Of a stretch of DNA of 64,000 nt, positions 58,904 to 64,000 are shown piece by piece (position 1 is the first letter of the stretch; every line of letters begins with the position of its first letter). A program made the translations under genes and the position numbers. Origin of the DNA: Gnetum montanum (Eukaryota; Streptophyta; Gnetopsida; Gnetales; Gnetaceae); NCBI GenBank assembly GCA_015680685.1, contig MNCI01020990.1, positions 196,507 through 260,506 of the forward strand, given 5' to 3'. The notes under the pieces were generated by a model that saw nothing but the letters and a program-made list of their open reading frames with translations, did no database searches and was not told the origin of the DNA.

Positions 58904-61010
58904 TGTAACACCCATTCATAGAAAGCAAGAGCTAGCACCCAAAGCCCCCTAGAAAGAAAGCTAGTTGAAAGAAAAAAAATGCCTAGGTGACTTTCTTTCT
59001 ACAACAATCAAACTAACATTAACTTAAAAAATTAAAATGAAATCAACAATTCCTAGATCTAGCTCTAAAATAGGTCAATCAATATTAATATTTATGAATC
59101 AAGAGATAATTTTATAAAAAAATAGCCATAGTAAAATATTTGTGCAAGATTCATTAGATTAAAAAAAGTCAAAGTTTTTATTATTCAACCTAAAAGAAAT
59201 ATTTAATTAGGATCATTTTCACATTTGAAAACCAAAGAAATGATCACAAAAGTAGATAAATTAATAATCTCATATTTGTTCAATCACATAATAATATTTG
59301 ATAATTTCCAGCAACACACAAAACAAGATCATCTGAATTTAACTCTTATAACCAATTTACCATTAATCATTTAATCAGGAAATTCATATGTTCAATAGCA
59401 GAGAATAAATAAATCTCAACCATAAATTAAGATCCTAGGTTTTCCCCCACTCCATCAACTTATAGAAANGCTCTCACTTTCTACTAGTGGTACCAATCCT
59501 CATATTAGGGATCCATAGCCCTTGTTGGCAATCCTTTGCCAAAAATGCCCCAAATTGTTATGGGTGTTTTTGAATCATTACAGAAACAACTCTCATCTAA
59601 GTAATCTAGGTGTGAGAGTGAAGAGGATGGGTAGAGAGATCCAAAAAGGGTTAATAAAGGATTTTAGAAAAAATCTAAGCATACAACAACAATCTCGATA
59701 TTTTCATACAAGCATTGTGAATGTGGTTAGACAACTAAGAAGAGAAAAGTTTGAGAAAATTAGCCCTTGCTAGCCCTTATCAAACATAATAGAGATGGAT
59801 CATTCTACCTCCTTGCTTAGATATCTTGCTTACTAGGAGGAATTACTAGAATATTAGATTGCTATGCCACCCTTGATTTCTTTCTCCTTACTATGTCTTA
59901 TAGCAGCCACAATCTTCTCTCCCTTCTTAGCCACACTCCCTGTTGTTGTATCCCCCCTTTTTTTTCTGCATAGCTACTTTTGCCTTGTGTGTGTGCTCTT
60001 TTTTCCTCTCCTCCTCTTCCTATTTGTAGGTGGAATAAGAGATAATGAATGGTTTCTTGTAACTGACTTCTTGGGGACTGTTCATATTCTTTTCTTTCTT
60101 TTTAAAGTTTTTTTTCTCTCTCTCTCTCTCAACAATGGATCATGAGTTCAATTCTCTTCATGATCACTATAAAAAAATCAATAAAATATGTATATTCATA
60201 TGTTGCAAGTTCAATTCCTAAATCAACAGTTTTTTGATATTTCAGAATTTAGATTTTGCTATATCTTAGGTTCAATTCCTCTTGACAACTACAAAAAATT
60301 ATAGCATAATATCTATCTCTTTATCATTTAGAATTATCATAAGATGCAAGGAAAGAGTTTTCAAATAGATTCATGATAAGGGCAGTTCAATATACACAAT
60401 CAAATAAGGCACCTCCTTTTTCACGTCATCAACGATGTAAATTTTTCCATCATCTTACAAGCCTTGAAAGGTCATCACGTGACCTTTCTACAGTAATGGA
60501 GAGGGTACTTATACTCTACTATTTTAAACTAAAAAGAGAAATGCATCACATTTAGATAAAATAAAATAAAATAATAAAATATAAAGCTACGGTATTTGCA
60601 CACAATATCCCTAATTCATGGGTCAGGTTCCTCGAACTTGATTCATAGGTCATGTTCCTTAATATGAGCATTCTTTTGCATCTCAACATACCTATTTTAG
60701 CTCTTGAGGCACATCTTAGAGCATTGTCCTCTATTTTTCTTTTGTTTCTTAGCATCTTTGTTGAAATAGAACAAAAAATATTTTGTTTTCCCATATATTA
60801 TTTATTATTATTATTTTAAAACATTCCCAATATGTATATTAAATCATATTTCTTATGAATAAAGTATTTAAACATTGAATCATAATACATATAAAAATTT
60901 GGTCAAAAAATTTATTACTATTCCAATTAGTCATTTCCACCATAGTCCAAACAAAGCACACACATAGCTTGTCAACAAAACATGCACACAAGGAGAAGTG
61001 GTTTGTTACA
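58904..61010. mobile_element. 2.1-kb insertion in F's 3' LTR (probable solo LTR)
   Basis: Starts TGTAACACCC and ends TTTGTTACA, flanked by a perfect 5-bp duplication AATCT (58899-58903 and 61011-61015). The other LTR reads straight through (TTTCAATCTCTTGAG near 53339). TGTAACACCC is a common start of long plant Ty3 LTRs, and no internal protein or repeated end is seen, so a solo LTR fits best. Contains an N at 59469, a CT run near 60116, and short open frames that do not look coding. Confidence 0.82.
59469..59469. other. Single N, possible assembly gap
   Basis: Lies inside the 2.1-kb insertion. Unknown length may be missing, so the insertion could be longer (even a whole element). Confidence 0.6.
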
Positions 61011-61015
61011 AATCT

Positions 61016-61701
61016 CTTGGGTATTGTGTAAGCATTGAGCAAGCATTATAAACATCAAATCTATCATTGTCTATTCTATTTTATTATACTTGTGTACTTC
61101 ATTTGTTACATCATTTTCTTGATTGTTTATAGAACTGTGCTTCAAAGTACAAGGACCTGTAATTTAAGATATACTCTTTCCTTGTGTTTTTATTTCTTAC
61201 TTTCTTGTAGCCTTGCAAGGTTGATGTGCTTCTTGCAAGAAGGCATCATCATTAAGCTTTCCAATAGAGTGTTTTTGTAGTGTCAGAAAACTCTAAAGTA
61301 AAGGTTAATTTGTAAAGGTTGTGGAATCCTTGTCACATACTAAGCTTGTTGAGACCTTGCACAGTTGAGTGGTTTTGCAGCAACAAAATAGTCTGAAGTA
61401 GAGGTCAAAGCTTGTACAAGGTGTGGTGCCCTTTAAACCACATTTTGAGCTTGTTGGGACCTTGTGGGGTTGAGAGATTTCATAGCGAAGAAACTCTCCA
61501 TAGTAGAGCTCAAATCTTGTAAAGGTTGTGGTGTCCTTCAAATCACATTTTAAGAAACAAAGCCCAGAGGTGTACAAGGATTCCACCCTCCAAGTGTGGA
61601 CATAACAAAGTTTTGGAACCATGTTGGGTGTGATTTTTGTGGTTGTTTAATTTTGATTTGGGAACCTTATTCATCCTCCCCTTCTAAGTTCTTGGTCCTC
61701 A
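61016..61701 (+). repeat. 3' LTR of element F, second part
   Basis: Continues the LTR from CTTGGGTATTGTGTAAGC (compare 53345 on) through the ACCACATTTTGAGCTTGTTGG repeats to GGTCCTCA at 61701. CAAGC follows as the presumptive target copy. Confidence 0.85.
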
Positions 61702-61709
61702 CAAGCCTA

Positions 61710-62585
61710 CATAACAAACCAAAGAGAAAGTGGTAACTAAGGATGTTTGAGAGTGCAAGGAATATTCAATTACCAGAATAGAGAGAAATAAAATTACTCA
61801 AAAGTAGATGGTGGTCAAAATACAAGAGGAAGAGGTTTAGCTAGAGAAAGAGGTAGATGAAATCAATCTAGAAGATAATGAAAGGATTAAGACTTAGTAT
61901 CATATTGCAACTTTTACAAAAGAAAAGATCATATCATTGAACAACGCTAGACTAGAATCAATTTTGAAATAATACATGGACAAACTTCACAAACAGAACA
62001 AGATATTAAAGAAGAAGAGCTAGGTAATTATGTAACCTTCAATATAATTAAATAAATAACGAAATATTCTTTGATTGTAGATAGTGGATGCTCCAATCAC
62101 ATGACACCTTACAAAAATTATCTTCTAAATTATAGAATAAAGAAAAATATGGACAACATCAAAATTGGAGATAGGAAATATTTAGTCATAGAAGAAAGAG
62201 AATATTATGTAATTAAATTAAAAAATGAAAAAAAGTCACCATTTTCAATGTGTATCATGTTTCTAATCTTTCCAAAACTCTCATCTCTATTGGAAAAGTC
62301 TCTTATGGAGGAAATGTTGTTAGTTTCAAGAGTAATTTTTGCATTATCAACAAACCTAATGGTGAATAAATCATGAAAATCAAAGCCTTGAATAACAAAA
62401 TATATTTCCTTGAATCAAACTATCTCAATAAAAAAGGAGACATCATAAGAAACCATACTACTCAAGAAAAGCATTTCCTCATAATAGAAGGCAATCAAAT
62501 CCAAAATAAATACGAAGTCAAGAAAAAGAATAATGAGGATTTCAGCAAGTCTAGACTTTGGTATGAAAGGCTTTGTCACACTTGC
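61710..62585 (+). pseudogene. Element H: copia gag end and protease, cut by element G
   Basis: No LTR of its own is visible. Stops precede an open stretch from 62071: IVDSGCSNHMTPYKNYLL (copia protease D-S-G with the usual C-S-N-H-M), IGDRKYLVIEEREYYVI and a decayed KSLMEEMLLVSR. A second open stretch (62373-62588) ends in SRLWYERLCHTC, the start of the pre-integrase domain (family L-W-H-x-R-L-G-H). It stops exactly where G's LTR begins. Not derived from F or E, which lack protease. Confidence 0.75.
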
Positions 62586-63677
62586 TGATGAGTGGCGAGG
62601 TACCCCTACACTCAACCATACGAATACGAGCGTACATGCGCGATCCGGTCGAACTTCGCAGACTAAATATCTTAACGCCACAAGAAACACTTGAGGTTAA
62701 TTGTTCGTTGTCTTCCCAGGCTTGCTTGTAAGTGTCACGGTGTATGGTTAAGCAAGTCTGAGGTATGTGATTTTTTTGGTATTTTTGGCTTATCTTCTAT
62801 GCTACTAGGAGAAAGGGTTGAGAAACTAAGCTAACTCTAACTAAAGATCTAAGTCTAAATTAACTAGTGTCAGCATCCGTTCCCACTTACCGGACACACC
62901 CTGAACTATGCAACTGTGGCTTCCCAAATGCTAGCCGTTACTAGGATCGCCTCACGTAACGTAAGTGCTCGAAGTGGTCGTACTGAGGCACCTATTTAGC
63001 TTATGTGTGATAAGCAGCTGATTCCTTAGCCAGCCGTACACACCCGTGGGTGCTCGTAACTAAGTCGTACTTATCACACGTTCTAGCCTAGCAATGAGCA
63101 GCCGATTCCTCAACTAGTCGTACACATCGAACTACCACTGGGATTACCAAGCGCAGAATCCTGGAATACGCTACTGGGTTACCAAGCAGCCAATGCTCAT
63201 AATTGAGTCGTACTCATGCGTTGCGTCAAGCAGCCGATTCCTTGACTAGCCGTACACGTCTGTAGACGCTCGTAATCAAGTCGTACTTGAACGCACTAGG
63301 AAAGCAGTAAATGAAAGCAATAAATGAAACCATGTGCTGCAAGGTTTATCCAATCAAGTTCGTCTTTATTGCCGTACACAACTTGGGTTCAGGTCACAAG
63401 CTGCTCGAATAAAGAGCCGTTCACTCTAGGACTCCTACTGCGGGCACATGGGGAAAAATTCTAACTCTGGAGTGATCAATCTGCCAGAGCTTCGCTACAC
63501 TAGCCAGGATTGGAAAATGAAGGGAGTGCCACCTCTTATTTATAGATATGGAGGTGGGACGCGATATCGCAGGAGAAGACGCGATATCGCGTACGCGATA
63601 TTGCATGGGATGCGATATCGCGGTGGCCGTGATATCGCGTACGCGATATCGCGGCACATGCAAGTCGCGTCTCATCA
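62586..63677 (-). repeat. 3' LTR of element G
   Basis: Plus-strand ends TGATGAGTGGCGAGG and CGTCTCATCA. On the minus strand: GCGATATCGC array (63656 to 63555), TATCTATAAATAAGAG (TATA, 63550 to 63535), then R/U5 with imperfect direct repeats (63005-63295: AGCAGCYGATTCCT, AGTCGTACTTGA) and TGGTAACCCAGTAGC-type modules near 63171. Confidence 0.88.
63555..63656 (-). promoter_or_regulatory. GCGATATCGC palindrome array in G's U3
   Basis: Six GATATC/GATATT words in about 100 bp, most embedded in the 10-bp palindrome GCGATATCGC, two joined by GTAC (GCGATATCGCGTACGCGATA). The least decayed version of the array seen in A0, A and B. Confidence 0.8.
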
Positions 63678-63690
63678 TACCCCCATGACT
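63678..63690 (-). other. Polypurine tract of element G
   Basis: Minus strand GTCATGGGGGTA next to the TGATGAGACG start of the LTR. Confidence 0.78.
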
Positions 63691-64000
63691 GAATGAAAAA
63701 TCATCCTCGAGTTCCTTACAATGATATCAGGTAGGTATGGGCTTATTAGGGGAAACAGAACTAATGGGATGACATGTGAACGGTCTTTATTACAAGACTT
63801 GACAAAAACTGGTGTTCATGACAACAAGGGTGAACACCTTATTACAATGACATTAGGCCACAGTTGGCAGCTGAGAGAAAAGAGGAGAGAGAATAGAAGA
63901 GAAGAAGAGAGAAGAGTCTTGTTGTTGCCAACGCCTAGATTGCGCCTTTATTGTCCATCTGTAAGCGCACTATCAATTCCACTCCTTGCATGCTGCTTCA
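63691..64000 (-). other. 3' untranslated part of element G
   Basis: Similar in order to 6450-6640 of B; a purine-rich run AGAGAAAAGAGGAGAGAG at about 63872-63890. The accessory ORF's end was not reached with confidence. Confidence 0.5.

Larger units (their letters stand above)
52994..61701 (+). mobile_element. Element F: non-autonomous copia-like element (gag + ORF2, no pol)
   Basis: 5' LTR (truncated) 52994-54051, primer site, gag with two knuckles, an internal motif array and TATA box, ORF2, polypurine tract, and a 3' LTR (58426-58903 and 61016-61701) split by a 2.1-kb insertion. Nothing between gag and ORF2 resembles copia protease, integrase, RT or RNase H, although the second knuckle normally lies just before protease. 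pol appears to have been replaced by ORF2, not merely decayed. Confidence 0.82.
62586..64000 (-). mobile_element. Element G: young Athila/Tat-like element, truncated by the window end
   Basis: A full 1092-bp LTR (the element's 3' LTR), a polypurine tract and about 310 bp of 3' internal sequence similar to B (TCATCCTCGAGT, GATATCAGGTAGGTATGGG). CpG is frequent, unlike every other element here, indicating recent insertion. Target copy CTTGC (62581-62585) precedes it. Coding part lies beyond 64000. Confidence 0.88.

Noticed and set aside
63005-63295. CRISPR-like array in G's LTR
   Set aside because: The repeats are imperfect, of unequal spacing, inside an LTR of a plant retroelement.
1-64000. 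Plastid or mitochondrial DNA inserts, rRNA genes, ordinary plant genes
   Set aside because: None recognised on either strand. Most open frames above 60 codons are antisense or out-of-frame readings of elements.

Overview
The window looks like repeat-rich plant nuclear DNA from a large genome. It is AT-rich and strongly CpG-depleted, and I found no host gene, tRNA, rRNA or organellar insert. Almost everything recognisable is a transposable element in some state of decay. A gymnosperm would fit (long spaced repeats, old LTR elements, nested insertions), but the species cannot be read from the sequence. Layout: (1) 1-3409, the 3' end of an Athila/Tat-like Ty3 element (A0, +) that jumped into the 5' LTR of a second such element. 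(2) 3410-18909, that second element (A, +); its gag is split at 5543/14239 by a third, inverted element (B, 5544-14233, -) with a near-perfect target-site duplication. (3) 19612-20950 and 34046-34730, one RTE-type LINE pseudogene split by element C (20951-34040, +), the only Athila/Tat-like copy here with gag, protease, reverse transcriptase, RNase H, integrase and the extra 3' ORF. (4) 36724-42787, a chromodomain Ty3 element (D, -). (5) 43845-52755 (E, -) and 52994-61701 (F, +), two head-to-head Ty1/copia-like elements with gag plus an unrelated-looking second ORF and no visible pol. (6) 61710-62585, a copia gag/protease fragment (H, +) cut by the end of a young, CpG-rich Athila/Tat-like element (G, -, 62586 to beyond the window).

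How the parts work together: A0, A, B and C share LTR type, a gag with a C-x2-C-x3-H-P-K-G-x-C knuckle (degraded in A and C), and a long accessory ORF (about 750-950 codons, starting M-x-P, with a conserved N-terminal block and a coiled-coil tail) lying between gag or pol and the 3' polypurine tract. A and B have no pol and look like non-autonomous partners of C-like elements. E and F repeat this plan in the copia lineage: gag plus an accessory ORF2 whose middle part resembles the same broad plant-transposon domain.

The most interesting pattern is regulatory. The LTRs carry dense arrays of short near-palindromic words before the TATA box: GATATC in A0/A/B/G, GACATC/GATGTC in D/E/F, and TTGACRTGG-like in C. 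A second array of the element's own word lies inside the element just upstream of the accessory ORF in B, E and F, and more weakly in C; B, E and F also have a TATA-like sequence next to it. This suggests an internal promoter for the accessory protein that copies the LTR's regulatory logic and arose in, or was selected in, both Ty3 and Ty1 lineages. All homology calls are from reading translated sequence by eye; none was checked against a database.
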